This document shows positions 9,943 through 25,840 of a stretch of DNA of 29,035 nucleotides, in pieces; position 1 is the stretch's first letter; every line of letters starts with the position of its first letter. The DNA is from Chara braunii. Taxonomy: Eukaryota > Streptophyta > Charophyceae > Charales > Characeae. The DNA is taken from the NCBI GenBank assembly GCA_003427395.1, contig BFEA01000021.1, forward strand, positions 30,947 to 59,981, in the 5' to 3' direction. The translations under genes and the position numbers were made by a program. The notes beneath the pieces are model-generated. The model saw nothing but the letters and a program-made list of their open reading frames with translations. It ran no database searches and was not told the origin of the DNA.

Positions 9943-10000
9943 TAGAGACCCCTGATGAGTCCACAACCGCCTGCGGATGAAACATGTAGGGTCGTTGCCC
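9940..10000 (+). ncRNA. Hammerhead ribozyme motif (type I, minimal stem III)
   Basis: A self-cleaving RNA fold. Seen directly: CTGATGA (9952-9958); stem II GTCC (9959-9962) pairing with GGAT (9975-9978), closed by a G-U pair, over a 12-nt loop; GAA (9979-9981); then ACATGT (9982-9987) as stem III, A9988 as the cleavage-site base, and GGGTC (9989-9993), which pairs with GACCC (9947-9951) as stem I. The triplet GTA fits the NUH rule, so cleavage is predicted after 9988. Beyond an A-G mismatch, stem I may extend with 9942-9945 pairing 9995-9998. Stem III is self-complementary and can form only one or two pairs in cis, as in the small variants found with Penelope-like retroelements that cleave as dimers. 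The G-U in stem II in place of the usual G-C is a weak point. No retroelement protein is seen nearby. Confidence 0.68.
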
Positions 10001-10251
10001 GGTTAATTGGCTATGGTCGTCAAGATTGGGCAAGAGGCCTACATCAGAGATGAGATATTCAGGCTGAGTTTTCATGATTTTTCAATTACGAGCCTGCATT
10101 GCGTTCCGGAGATGTCGACTTGTCATACTTCTACTTCTTATTTCTTCTCCGTCCTTCCTCCTCTCATCTGCTCCTTGGTCAGTTTGCTGTCTTTTGACGT
10201 GTTGATGTCTCGGGTTGCATGCTTCAGTTTCTGCTTGATAGACCTTCGGGT

Positions 10252-10367
10252 CGACACTGTGTTGCCTTGTAGTCTATGCTGGTTGGCGATATTGATGCTG
10301 TGTGAACATTCACCACCAGTACTTGGCCCAGCTATTGATGCTGTATCCGACACTGTGTTGCCTTGTA
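10252..10367. repeat. 20-bp direct repeat
   Basis: CGACACTGTGTTGCCTTGTA occurs exactly at 10252-10271 and 10348-10367, bracketing the left arm of the adjacent inverted repeat. It may be part of a local tandem duplication with a period of about 96 bp. Confidence 0.8.
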
Positions 10368-10502
10368 TTCAGTGCACCGAACCACAATGGCTGGAAACGC
10401 CAGCCAAAATCAAAACGAAACAGTGCACCGGGCGCTCGGCAAGACTTGGCGCGCAGGGGATATCCCGACTCGGCATCGATAGCTGGGCCAAGTACTGGTG
10501 GT
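10312..10502. mobile_element. Short element with 30-bp terminal inverted repeats
   Basis: ACCACCAGTACTTGGCCCAG and ten more bases (10312-10341) is the reverse complement of 10473-10502 with one mismatch in 30. The pair encloses 131 bp. It overlaps a 180-codon open frame (10007-10549) that has no recognisable domain. It may be a MITE or a structured RNA. Confidence 0.6.
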
Positions 10503-12165
10503 TCAAAATTGGAACGATACAGATACTCAGAACATTATTATTAGCATAGCCCCTGCCCAAGGATGACACGCATTAATCGAAAAATGGTCCAATACACAGA
10601 AAATAAGCAAGGCTTCTCAACTTTTTAGCTTAAGCTGCAGCCCGTTACACAAATGCTTTTCTTTCTTCTTTTTTTTCCAATGTGAAACATCTGAGTGGCA
10701 AAGCCTGCAATCCGACGACGATGATACGGCCACCCCACCCAGATTGAGTTTTTATCACTCAGTTGGCTCCGATCTTTTGGTGCGGAGCAATACCTCAACC
10801 TGGGTGGTTACCTAACCATCCTCCTCGGCCCCATCCGAAAGCGCATCCAGCGTCCCCATGGCTAAAAAATACATAGTCGGAGAAAACGACACATCTCATG
10901 ACCAGCGTCCCATCGAGTGACGTTGACAGAACGATAAGAATGAATCTTTCGCTAGAATATGGAAAGATGCACCGCCGTATTTTTTGTCTGTTGTGCATGT
11001 GGAGAGTAGTGCAGCGAGGCCCCTAGTCTGGAGAGAACAAAGCAAACCTCACAGCCTGGGTTGGCTGTCAGATGAATCAATTATACCTAGTCTAGTGCAA
11101 ACAAACAAACGAAAAACAAAACAAAAAAAAAACACCCTCCGAATTTCATCACAGAAGGGGAGAGGTGGGTGGTGGGGGGTAGTCATGTAATTTGCCATGG
11201 GCAAATCTGTAAGGTTGTAATAATTGACAAGGATGTCACTAGATTGCAATCGATGACCCAAGTTCCACTGAACCTATTGAAGGCTGAAGCTGTGTTCGTG
11301 TCTCTAAACGCACCCCTTCAGTGGGCCCAGATGATGGTTCTAACATTATCCATAACCATGGCGTAGGCCACTTAATCTATAAATACTGTCTTTTCTCAGT
11401 TTCCACTTTACTTCAAAATTAGTTGATCCCACTCACCAAAAAAAAAAAAAAAAAAAAAAGTCCACATCACTGCCATGGCAACATAGCCCCAACCCTTGTG
11501 TGTTGGGTACATCTATAACGTCTCTAATTAAATAGAATAATGATTTGTTATAGAGATCTGTTGTCAGCAAAATTTTCGCACCAGCAAATTGAATCGGGTG
11601 CGAAATTGAATCTGTTGTCAGATTTCCACCATTACCAGATTCTACTGGACCCCATGCATTGCCCCACCAGAGATGAGCGCTGGTGTCCGCCTTGTGTTCT
11701 GCATCTAGACCATGTTCTTTCAGTGATGGGAAGGCAGACCGTGCTTGCAACCTTCGCTCAAGGGCGTTGGGGGAGGAGGATGCTCCACAGCTTGCAGATA
11801 TCTGCTGCGCTGACGTGTCATCATAATTTAGAGTTGTTCTGCTAGCCAGCGACTCCTCACTTCTAATGGGATGTTCACAGACAGCCGCTCGGGCAGTGAG
11901 ACTCCATCCACCACCATTGCATCGGATTTATACACAATTCTCTGCCAAAGCGTGAGCAGCAAGTGTGGTGATGGATGAAGGTACGCTGCCCCGACTGTGA
12001 TTAGGGTTCTCTTATTGCGATCTGTCTCAAATACAATACTCCATACACGTCAGTGCAATAGACTGGCCGGGCAGAGGCACTTATTGGGTCGCTTCTGCAC
12101 GTCTACATAGTGCGATCTCAGCTGTGATTTCAAAGCATAGTAAGATCACTATGTGATACGCAAAC
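10503..12165. other. Noncoding, no recognised gene
   Basis: Small inverted repeats are present: ATTTGCC/GGCAAAT around 11190-11206 and TTTCGCACC/GGTGCGAAA around 11573-11605. An A-run at about 11439-11459 could be a retroposon tail. No coding signal is recognised in frames up to 105 codons. Confidence 0.5.
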
Positions 12166-12169
12166 AATG

Positions 12170-12310
12170 ATCCTCCATAGTGGAGGGGTTGTTTCCAAAC
12201 CCGCCGAAGGGTCGTTTCCCACCCCAACAAGTGTCCTCTTTGGGTGCCTCCTCTTTGGAAGAAGGGTCGTTTCCCAACCCACCAAGTGCCCTACTTTGGG
12301 TGGCTATCCC
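12170..12310. repeat. Degenerate tandem repeat, about 54-bp period
   Basis: GAAGGGTCGTTTCCCA occurs at about 12206 and 12260, followed by CCAAGTGCC-like and TTTGGGTG words. A weaker third copy lies near 12180. Confidence 0.65.
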
Positions 12311-12349
12311 CCTGTCAGTGACTCTATTCCAAGACGTAGTAATGACCTG

Positions 12350-12429
12350 TAGGGTACCAGAGTGCCCCGAATCCACCTGCCCGGCCGGGCCAAAAACATA
12401 TTAAAAAATAATAAACTCTAAAATTTTTT
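12350..12429. mobile_element. Left-end fragment of the hAT-like family
   Basis: TAGGGTACCAGAGTG followed by CCCGGCCGGGCCAAAAA closely matches the left end of the next element at 12438. Only the end is present, and it runs directly into that element's target-site duplication. Confidence 0.65.
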
Positions 12430-12437
12430 CTAATTTA

Positions 12438-12680
12438 CTCGGCTACCAGAGTGGCCAGGGGTCACTTGCCTGGCCGGGCCAAAAAAATAGAAATTATTAA
12501 AAAAAAAAATAGATTTTATTTTTTATTGTTAACGTGACTCTGAGGCAAAAGTTGTTCTGTTGATTTTTCTGCACAACATAGTTTTTTTACGATTTTCTTT
12601 TTCTTTTTTTTTTCTGGCTGGGACCTTCCTTGGTCCTTGCACGGGCTGGCCACCCGGGACCCGGGCGGCTGGTAGCCTAG
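12438..12680. mobile_element. Non-autonomous hAT-like element, 243 bp
   Basis: Ends CTCGGCTACCAG and CTGGTAGCCTAG, one mismatch in a 12-bp inverted repeat. Flanked by CTAATTTA (12430-12437) and CTAATTCA (12681-12688), an 8-bp duplication with one mismatch, the length made by hAT transposases. The shared family core lies at about 12530-12590. There is no coding capacity. Confidence 0.78.
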
Positions 12681-12698
12681 CTAATTCATGACTTAATC

Positions 12699-12856
12699 TC
12701 AAATTTGGTAACGTAACGAATTTCGATGTGAACCTGAGGCAAAAGTTGTTCAGTTTAATTTTCTGCAAAACATAGTTTTTTCTTTCGTTTGCACGGCCGT
12801 GCCTCCCGGGAAAATAGGAAATAGGACGACCCGGGCGGCCCGGATGCTACCGTAGA
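12699..12856. mobile_element. Degraded hAT-like element (core and one end)
   Basis: GAATTTCGATGTGAACCTGA and the following CAAAAGTTGTTCAGTT are nearly identical to the core of the element at 3332. A GC-rich end GACGACCCGGGCGGCCC follows. The outer terminal repeat is too changed to define. Confidence 0.6.
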
Positions 12857-13640
12857 TAAATCTTCTATTCTGGCAATACCCCCCCTCCGAATGCAGGCAG
12901 TTCCCAATTCCCTTACCGAAGTCCCAGCTGACCAGGGAAACCCTGCTGAGTCTGTACGGAACGTACTTTTCAAAGACGTGCGACTTCAGTACCCTCTGTG
13001 CCCCTGTTGCAAAATTCGTTTCCAGGGCTTAAAGATGTCGCTCCAAGCCTCTGGTTTCACTTTTCTTTCTGCTGTCAGTTTCTACAAAGGCTTCTGTCAG
13101 TGTACGCGAAAAAGATGTGTCATTCAGCGACACGTGCTGGCGGTTTCTTCCAAGGATTCTGTAGTGGAAGACCTCGTTCCTTGCTGCGAAATATGGAAGA
13201 CCTCATTCCTTGCTGCTAAATATGGCTTCTGTCAGTACGAAAAACATCCCTCTGTTCTTGACAGACCTCATTCCTCTCTGCTAAGTATGGCTTCCGCCAG
13301 CTATATCCAAGGAGCAGGGGCCTATGGTCCGTGAGAGCCTTCATAGGCCGAAAAAATACAACGTTTCCTTTACCCCCCACAACGAAAAACAAGGAGCGTT
13401 TTAACGAAGATTCATTTTTCCTCAAGGCAGCACTCTAGATTCTAGGCTCGGGGAAATTCGACTTTGGTTTGTCGAACTAGGTACGGAATGGAGTTGTGGT
13501 TTAATATTATAAAAAATCTTCCATGAAATATAAGATCGCTGAATTAGAAACCGACGTATGTCGCTTTTTTTGGCGCTTCTTTTTTATTCAATTCCAGGAA
13601 AATTGGCCCGGAATATTACAAGCAATCGAATCCATTGACG
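12857..13640. other. Noncoding with degenerate repeats
   Basis: A 147-codon open frame (12891-13334) contains three degenerate copies of a GACCTCATTCCTTGCTGCTA-like unit (about 13175, 13198 and 13264) and is not recognised. An AT-rich stretch without features follows. Confidence 0.4.
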
Positions 13641-13735
13641 TGTAAGATCCTCTTGGGAGGCATCGAATCCATGCATGAATCCATTCATATGTTAGAGATC
13701 CCCTTCGGAGGCATTGAATCCATGCATGTGTTAGC
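13641..13735. repeat. Tandem repeat, about 56-bp period, two units
   Basis: GGAGGCATCGAATCCATGCA (about 13655) and GGAGGCATTGAATCCATGCA (about 13708) head two similar units, each preceded by a GTTAGAGATCCC-like word. Confidence 0.7.
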
Positions 13736-13847
13736 GCTCCTGTTGAGCAACCCCCTCTTCTTATGTGTGTGTTCGACGGATCATCCAATTATTCACGTCA
13801 CCGTTCACTTCCAGTACTCAGCATTTTATCAAAACGACGTGCCTTGC

Positions 13848-13923
13848 CAACTGGCCCACCTCAGTTGGTACACCTGCCAACTGTTGAACTGCAGACCTGC
13901 GTTCGAATTCCAAAAGACGACTG
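13848..13923 (+). mobile_element. tRNA-derived SINE-like unit 1
   Basis: A-box-like CCACCTCAGTTGGTACACC and B-box-like GCGTTCGAATTCC lie about 45 bp apart, as in a tRNA gene, with GTTGAACTGCAGACCTGC between them. It is not a working tRNA, since acceptor pairing and CCA-end context are absent. Related units occur at 14491, 15260, 15441, 16222 and 17413. Confidence 0.6.
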
Positions 13924-13929
13924 CGAATG

Positions 13930-14380
13930 TGACAAGTGAAGCTGGGCTGGGTCAGAACAAATTTCGCACGACCACAAACAATGAATTGGTAATTCATTCT
14001 TTGGGGAAAAAAATGAAAGGGCAAGTCTACAACAAGCCATCCCAATCATTTTGACTTCCACAGAATGTGCGGGCCATAGACAACCTCACAAGCAAGACAA
14101 GATCCTAAAAGACTCGATAAAAAAGTAATAATGTTTAGAAAGGTCTAGGAATTCAACCGAAATGAAATGACTGAATGAGGACGATTAGCATAAAACCGAC
14201 AATAACCCAACCGAACCTAAAAGTCAAAGACCCCAATTGGCCTATAAAGACCCCAATGGGCCCTATAGCTCCGTTGGGTTGACGTCGGTAATTAATTATT
14301 ATCTGTTGTCGCAGCAATTATGTGTAGCTACCGGTAGTATGACGTCAACAACAATGTGTGCTGGTCTACCTACCCACATC
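13930..14380. other. Noncoding, no recognised gene
   Basis: May include the body of the SINE unit and ordinary intergenic DNA. Two closely similar phrases, GACCCCAATTGG and GACCCCAATGGG, lie around 14230-14260. Nothing else is recognised. Confidence 0.4.
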
Positions 14381-14495
14381 CTACCTTCTTCCACCGAATA
14401 CAACGTACGGTCATTTTCGCTGTATTTGGGGTACCTTTCAGTCTAAATACAACTGTCATAATGGCCGTACGTTGTATTCGGGGGAAAGAAGGCAG
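14381..14495. mobile_element. Hairpin MITE, copy B
   Basis: Left CTACCTTCTTCCACCGAATA and right (reverse complement) CTGCCTTCTTTCCCCCGAAT, both continuing into CAACGTACGG. The centre GCTGTATTTGGGGTACCTTT then CAGTCTAAATAC is the family spacer. The right end merges directly with the A-box start of the next SINE unit. Confidence 0.8.
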
Positions 14496-14580
14496 CTCAG
14501 TTGGTACAACACCCATGAACTAACTGTTGGAATGCAGCCCATGAACTAACTGTTGGAATGCAGACCAGCGTTCGAATACA
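14491..14580 (+). mobile_element. tRNA-derived SINE-like unit 2 with internal duplication
   Basis: A-box GGCAGCTCAGTTGGTACAAC and B-box GCGTTCGAATAC. Between them a 26-bp block CCCATGAACTAACTGTTGGA plus ATGCAG occurs twice, giving unusual box spacing. An A-rich tail follows to about 14640. Confidence 0.65.
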
Positions 14581-15063
14581 GAAAAAAAGAAAAAGAGGAA
14601 AAAAACACCAGATGAAATAGGAGAAAAAAAGGGGAAAAAAAACTTCCGTTAATGCACACAGAGATTTCAACATCAGACAACCAGACAAATGTGAAGACGA
14701 TCGTGTTTTTTTTTTTTTGACGTTAAGCAGCAGACGACAAATTTGAGTTGCGAAAAGACACCCAAATGATCCGCAAATTTCAAAAATGCCCTCTTTTGAG
14801 CCAATAGCCTCTTCAACAATAGTAAAGAACAATCAACACTGGATGTGTGCGAACATGTAAGAAGTCCTCTGGATCGGCTTGCCTCTCCATTGGCTGTCGA
14901 TCCGAGAGGAACGTTCTCGCCGACTTCCTCCTCTGCTTGTACTCGACGTCCATTTTCACCCCCCCCCTCCCCCCTTAACCATTTGCAGGCACCGAGCAAT
15001 CGGCCGCCGCGTCATCAACTGCTGGCATCCAGGCAAAACTGTGTCAAAGTACTTAAACGTTTT
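14581..15063 (-). other. Probable 3'UTR and downstream flank of RPS15A
   Basis: Read on the minus strand, sequence after the S15a stop (15064-15066). No coding content is seen. A poly-C run lies at 14961-14975 on the plus strand. TTCCGTTAATGCA at about 14645 recurs at about 15774. Confidence 0.5.
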
Positions 15064-21470
<6,407 letters not shown>

Positions 21471-21639
21471 TTTGCCTCACTGTGTCTTGACAGCTTCAAA
21501 GAAGAGCGGATGCCTGACATAGATACAAACGCCCAAACGTCGTCGGAGACAGTATGTGTCAGCCAAAGGCAGAAGAACAAGAAGAGTACACATCATTAAA
21601 AAATGGAAAAACTTTCTATAGAGAACCAGCAAGCTACTC

Positions 21640-21915
21640 AATATTATCCTATTCAACCATGTCTATAAAACAGATGGGAACGCCTTCTCATTGTAGCTGT
21701 ATCTGGTGCGACTTCGAGTCTAGATGCAAGCGCCTTGTCTATACAACCAAGGCGGGACACACTTGATCCATCTGCTACCGATTCCAACAACTGACGGCTG
21801 CCATCTTCAATCTATCACAATAGCATATACCGCCTTGTCATTATACTACCTGTATTTGGGTTAATTTTGAGTCTACATACGGGGATAATGCCTGGCCGTT
21901 CTTATATTCGGGAAA
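21640..21915. mobile_element. Diverged hairpin-MITE remnants
   Basis: CATTGTAGCTGTATCTGGTG (about 21690) and CATTATACTACCTGTATTTG (about 21838), each followed by GAGTCTAGAT or GAGTCTACAT, match the family centre. Terminal parts are mostly lost; a right-end trace TTATATTCGGGAA lies near 21901-21914. Confidence 0.55.
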
Positions 21916-22062
21916 AAATAAAAAAGAGATAAGCCTGCGTCCAAACGAACAGTTGAAAAGAAGGAGAACAAGAGGAACAGGAAAAAAAAGAAATAAGAAG
22001 AACGGCAAATTTATTAAGAAAAGATGCGAGAACGAAGAGCAGTGCAAGACGGAGAAAAAAAA

Positions 22063-22346
22063 TGAAGAAGACAGGAAGAGAGCAAGGCTGGCTGGCGGAA
22101 ATAGGGTATATTGAGAGAAAAGCCCTCAAGGGGCGATAGCAGAGATGGCAGGTCCCATAGAGAGAGGAGCGCAGTGGCTTGATGATGAGCCATAACTTCA
22201 ATTTGAAGAAGACAGGAAGAGCAAGGCTGGCTGGCGGAAATAGGGTGTATTGGGAGATAAGCCCTCGGGGGCGATAGCAGAGATAGCAGGTCAGATGTAG
22301 AGAGGAGCGCAGTGACATGATGCTATGATGATGAGCCATAACTTCA
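22063..22346. repeat. Tandem duplication, about 141-bp unit
   Basis: Units start TGAAGAAGACAGGAAGAG at 22063 and 22204. Both contain CAAGGCTGGCTGGCGGAAAT and end GATGAGCCATAACTTCA. Confidence 0.88.
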
Positions 22347-22358
22347 CCTTGGGTTACA

Positions 22359-22560
22359 GGCGGCTATGGAGACCAGGTCGACGAAGGCGACGACGGCTTC
22401 GTCGAGCGAGAACGGCAAAGAGGGTCCCGAGGAGGGAAAGGACGTAGATTAGGGCAGGAGGAAATTGAATAGAACGTTGGAAAAGGCCGAGGAAAGCACC
22501 AGCGAAAGAACATGTAGGGAAGGAGCTCGATCGGGTCCGTTCACACCTGTGCACTTCGGG
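22359..22560 (-). promoter_or_regulatory. Possible 5'UTR exon and promoter of RPS15A
   Basis: On the minus strand a GC-rich, C/T-rich stretch (CCTCTTTGCCGTTCTCGCTC and on) ends at AACCCAAG/GTGAAG near 22359, a plausible donor. Together with the possible acceptor GACACAG ahead of the ATG this would give a 5'UTR intron of about 0.87 kb, a common layout in plant ribosomal protein genes. No TATA box is evident. This is inference. Confidence 0.35.
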
Positions 22561-22909
22561 CTCCTTCCCGCCAAAACTCCCGAGCCTTTCACGCTCAAGG
22601 TAAATTATAAGGGGGTATTCACACTACACTGGAATTCATTCATTTCATGATTCATGACATGAGTTTACCAGCAAACGGTAGGGGTAACGGGAGCCGCTCT
22701 AAAAGGATACTTGCCTCAACAACGAGAAGCGCGAACGCAGGGGCCGACTTCCAAGAGAAGGGCCTTTGTGCAGCTAAGCCGCTTTGTACTTCTCGTGGGA
22801 CACCGCCGCTTCCGTCATGGGCCAGTTTCTGGCCCCTTCCGCCGGGTCACGAGACCGACAAATGGAGGCCTTGGAGCCCTCAGCACGGGCGTGGGAGAGA
22901 GGGTTGTCG
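22561..22909. other. Noncoding, possibly upstream region of RPS15A
   Basis: GC-rich DNA with 90-150-codon open frames in several phases, none recognised. Confidence 0.35.
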
Positions 22910-23400
22910 CCAGGTTCTCGTTGGCCTCTACATCTGTCTGCAATGCAACTCAGACTTGGGCCAGGAGTCTGCAATCCGGTTATGAAGGTTGACACCGATC
23001 AATTAGTCGTCCCTGCCGGTCTTGCACGAGCATTTTCCTCGGTGCCAAGTGGAACCGGTTATCTCACTGTGTGGTCGCTGGTAGACCCTGAACTGCTTTG
23101 GATCCCCAAAGAGTACGCCCTCCTTCAGACCTGCTCTTTGCCCACCACTCTCGTGAATGGGAGATGGGGGGGTCTCGTTGGCCTCCACATCCGCAACTCC
23201 GCTTGGGCCAGGAGTCTGCAATCCGGTTATGATGGTCGACACCGATGAATTAGTCGTCCCTGCTGCCGGTCTTGCACGAGCATTTTACTCGGTGCCAAGT
23301 GGAACCGGTTACCTCACGGTGTGGTCGTTGGTAGACCCCGAAAGAGTATCCCCTCCTTTGGACCTGCTCTGTGCCCAGCACTCTCACGAATGGAAGAAGG
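22910..23400. repeat. Tandem duplication, about 250-bp unit
   Basis: Units at about 22910-23163 and 23164-23400 share TCTCGTTGGCCTCYACATC, GGGCCAGGAGTCTGCAATCC, CTTGCACGAGCATTTT and CGGTGCCAAGTGGAACCGGT, at a fixed distance of about 250. The minus-strand frames give a repeated EVTGSTWHRVKCSCKTG-like peptide, not recognised. Confidence 0.85.
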
Positions 23401-24640
23401 GCCCCGAGAGAAGAGATGTCATGGCAAAGGTATGTTGGGCATTCAAAAATGTATGTTGGGCGTTGTAGAAAGGATGGCTCTGGCTTACAAGTGTCCAAAG
23501 GAAGGGGGTGGCCCTGGGGTGCATGGGGAGGGAAACCGCCAAGGCACTTGGGATGTGGAATGGCCATGGGGTTGCCCGCATGAGGACTGGCATTGCAGGA
23601 CTGTGCACCACAAGTTGTGCTTTGCATCTGAGGTAGGTCTTTCTCCTATGAACGATCTTAATGAGCTCTATATCATGGAGGGGCATGTGAGACAATTAAA
23701 CTACCAATACGTAGCCCAACTATCGATCATGGAAAAAAATAGAGTAAATGTTTCTCGTTGGATGAATTTGGGCGCTTTCGTAGTCGTCCATAAGTGACAG
23801 CTTGTTTACAGGCACAAGATTTTATAAGTACTTGTGGTTTAACTCTATATGACGATGGGTGTCATATGGAGTTGTGAGTACACCATAACGTAGGCAGAGC
23901 GAATAGGTTTTTCGACATACCAACCGCGAGCAGTCAGTACCTTTATGCAAAAATTTAAGAGCGTCGACTTTAATGATTTCCTTTTGCTATCGTTTGGTGC
24001 AAAAAATACCACAGGTAATCAAACTTATCGGCTATGTGGTTATAAATATATATTAAAAAAAGACAAATAAAATTAAATAGCAAAAAAAAATATTGTGTCA
24101 AACTTTTTTTTTTCACCTTTTTGTTTCTATTTTTTTTAATAAGTTTTTTTTTCCGTTTTTAATGACAAATTTTTGACCAAATTTTCAAATAGTAAAGTAA
24201 GTGGTGATAAGAACTATCATTATTCTTTAAGTTATTTAAAATAAAATACTTTTAGTCTATAACATCGATTTGACATAATATTCGGTTTACTAGGTTCAAC
24301 GGGTAGTAAAAGTATATAAGTTTTTATTGCCAGTATTTTTTGTATTGCTTAAGTAAATCATTGACTGGTTTATAAAAGAAATATTTCGTTGATTTTGTAG
24401 TAATCATCGGGCCTTTAAAATCATACTTATTCTATTGAGTTTTTGAAATACATCAACCCATATTTCAAACCCTTGATTTTATTTTATATAAGAGTAAAAT
24501 TTTATAAGAGCTAATGCATCCAAATTTTGCGCGTTACTGCTACCCACCTTTTCAAACTAACCTACAAAGGAATGCATATATCATCACGACTTTTATGATG
24601 TAACCTACACGCCTATAAATTTTGAAGTCATTCTGCTTTG
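23401..24640. other. Transition from GC-balanced to AT-rich noncoding DNA
   Basis: The 23401-23797 part has an unrecognised open frame (23321-23797, 158 codons) with a Trp/Cys/His-rich stretch ending at a GAG/GTAGGT donor-like site; it could be an exon but no family is apparent. From about 23810 the sequence is AT-rich and featureless apart from A and T runs. Confidence 0.45.
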
Positions 24641-24774
24641 TCGAACGCCTTCCGAAGGGGTTCCGTACGTTCCGGCGTTCGGGTTCGGGCGTTCGGGTTC
24701 GGGCATTCGGGTTCGGGCGTTCGGGTTCGGGCGTTCGGGTTCGTGCGTTCGGCTCGTCCTGAACACCGGTAACC

Positions 24775-24777
<3 letters not shown>
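24641..24777. mobile_element. hAT-like end fragment with GGGCGTTCGGGTTC tandem repeat
   Basis: Ends in CCGGTAACCCTG (24766-24777), the terminal repeat of this family. In reverse complement it resembles the left end of the element at 24975, including GTACGGAACCCCTTCGGAAG. A tandem repeat GTTCGGGTTCGGGC with a period of about 15 lies at 24678-24752. The other end is not found. Confidence 0.65.
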
Positions 24778-24851
<74 letters not shown>

Positions 24852-24865
24852 GAGAGAGAGAGAGA
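24778..24865. repeat. (AT)n microsatellite followed by GA
   Basis: About 70 bp of perfect AT dinucleotides (24778-24846), then a short GAGAGAGA run. Confidence 0.97.
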
Positions 24866-24974
24866 AATAGTGATACGTTTAGTATTATAGGCGATAAGGA
24901 ATTTTTTAACTAAGTAGTGCTAATAAAAATTTACCAATAGTTTGTTATATTATGATTTTAAATTTATTATTGAA

Positions 24975-25058
24975 CAGGGTTGCCGGCGTTCGGGATGGGC
25001 CGAACGCCCGAACGTACGGGACCCCTTCGGAAGGCGTTCGGCTGTTCGGGCCGAACGT

Positions 25059-25103
<45 letters not shown>

Positions 25104-25729
25104 AATGTTATGGCGAAATATAAGCTAAACAACATTTGTTTGGGCACTACATCCAAATTCTTTACCAAATTTGAATTAAAAATCCAGTACAGAAAATAAA
25201 CACTATGATAAAAATAAGAAAAAATAAAAAGAGAATTAAAATGAGTGAGTGTGTCAGTATCTTTTCGACACCGCCATCTTTGCCGATTTTTAATTATGTT
25301 TTGACATTGAAAAATGCTCTAAAAAGTTACAGATATTTAGTTTACATAATCAATAACTCATTAAAAAATTTTCAAAAAATAAATAAAAAATTTACGCCCC
25401 GAAATAAAGTAACAACAAAAAGTTAAAAGTGAAAATAAATAAAATAGTGAGTGGGCGAGCATGTTTTGACACCCCCATCTTTGACGATTTTTAATGTTTT
25501 TTTGGCTTAGTAGAATGGCTTCAAATTATAGGCGTGTAGCTTACATCATAGAGAACTCACAAAAATAAATTAAAAAAAAAAAACTTATTTTTAGGCCCCG
25601 AAACATTTTTTGGCGGGGGTCGAACCTGAAGGTGTTCGGCCCCCGAACGGGACCCCGAATGCCCGAACGTTCGAGGGCCAGCCTGGGGGCCAGCCTGGGG
25701 GCCCCCGAACATTTGGTCAGGTAACCCTG
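24975..25729. mobile_element. Non-autonomous hAT-like element, 755 bp
   Basis: Termini CAGGGTTGCC and GGTAACCCTG (inverted, one mismatch in ten) are flanked by a perfect 8-bp duplication TTATTGAA (24967-24974 and 25730-25737). hAT elements typically start CAGGG/TAGGG and duplicate 8 bp. Subterminal GC-rich CGAACGCCCGAACG repeats are followed by a G41 tract, the family core at 25103-25172, and an AT-rich interior with a module CGACACCGCCATCTTTGCCG present twice (about 25267 and 25467). There is no transposase. Confidence 0.85.
25062..25102. repeat. Poly-G run of 41
   Basis: Uninterrupted G41 at the position where the sister element at 25841 has a run of A. Likely prone to slippage and quadruplex formation. 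Its length in the assembly may be unreliable. Confidence 0.9.
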
Positions 25730-25840
25730 TTATTGAAAATAAAAACTTAAGTATGAATATTTATTTATGATTATCATTAACTTTAACAATAATTATTATT
25801 GATATAGACTTATGTACTAAAAACGAAAAGGAATGTTAAT

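Noticed and set aside
10007-10549. 180-codon open frame starting just after the ribozyme
   Set aside because: No recognisable domain; it runs through a 30-bp inverted repeat and a direct repeat, so it is probably fortuitous.
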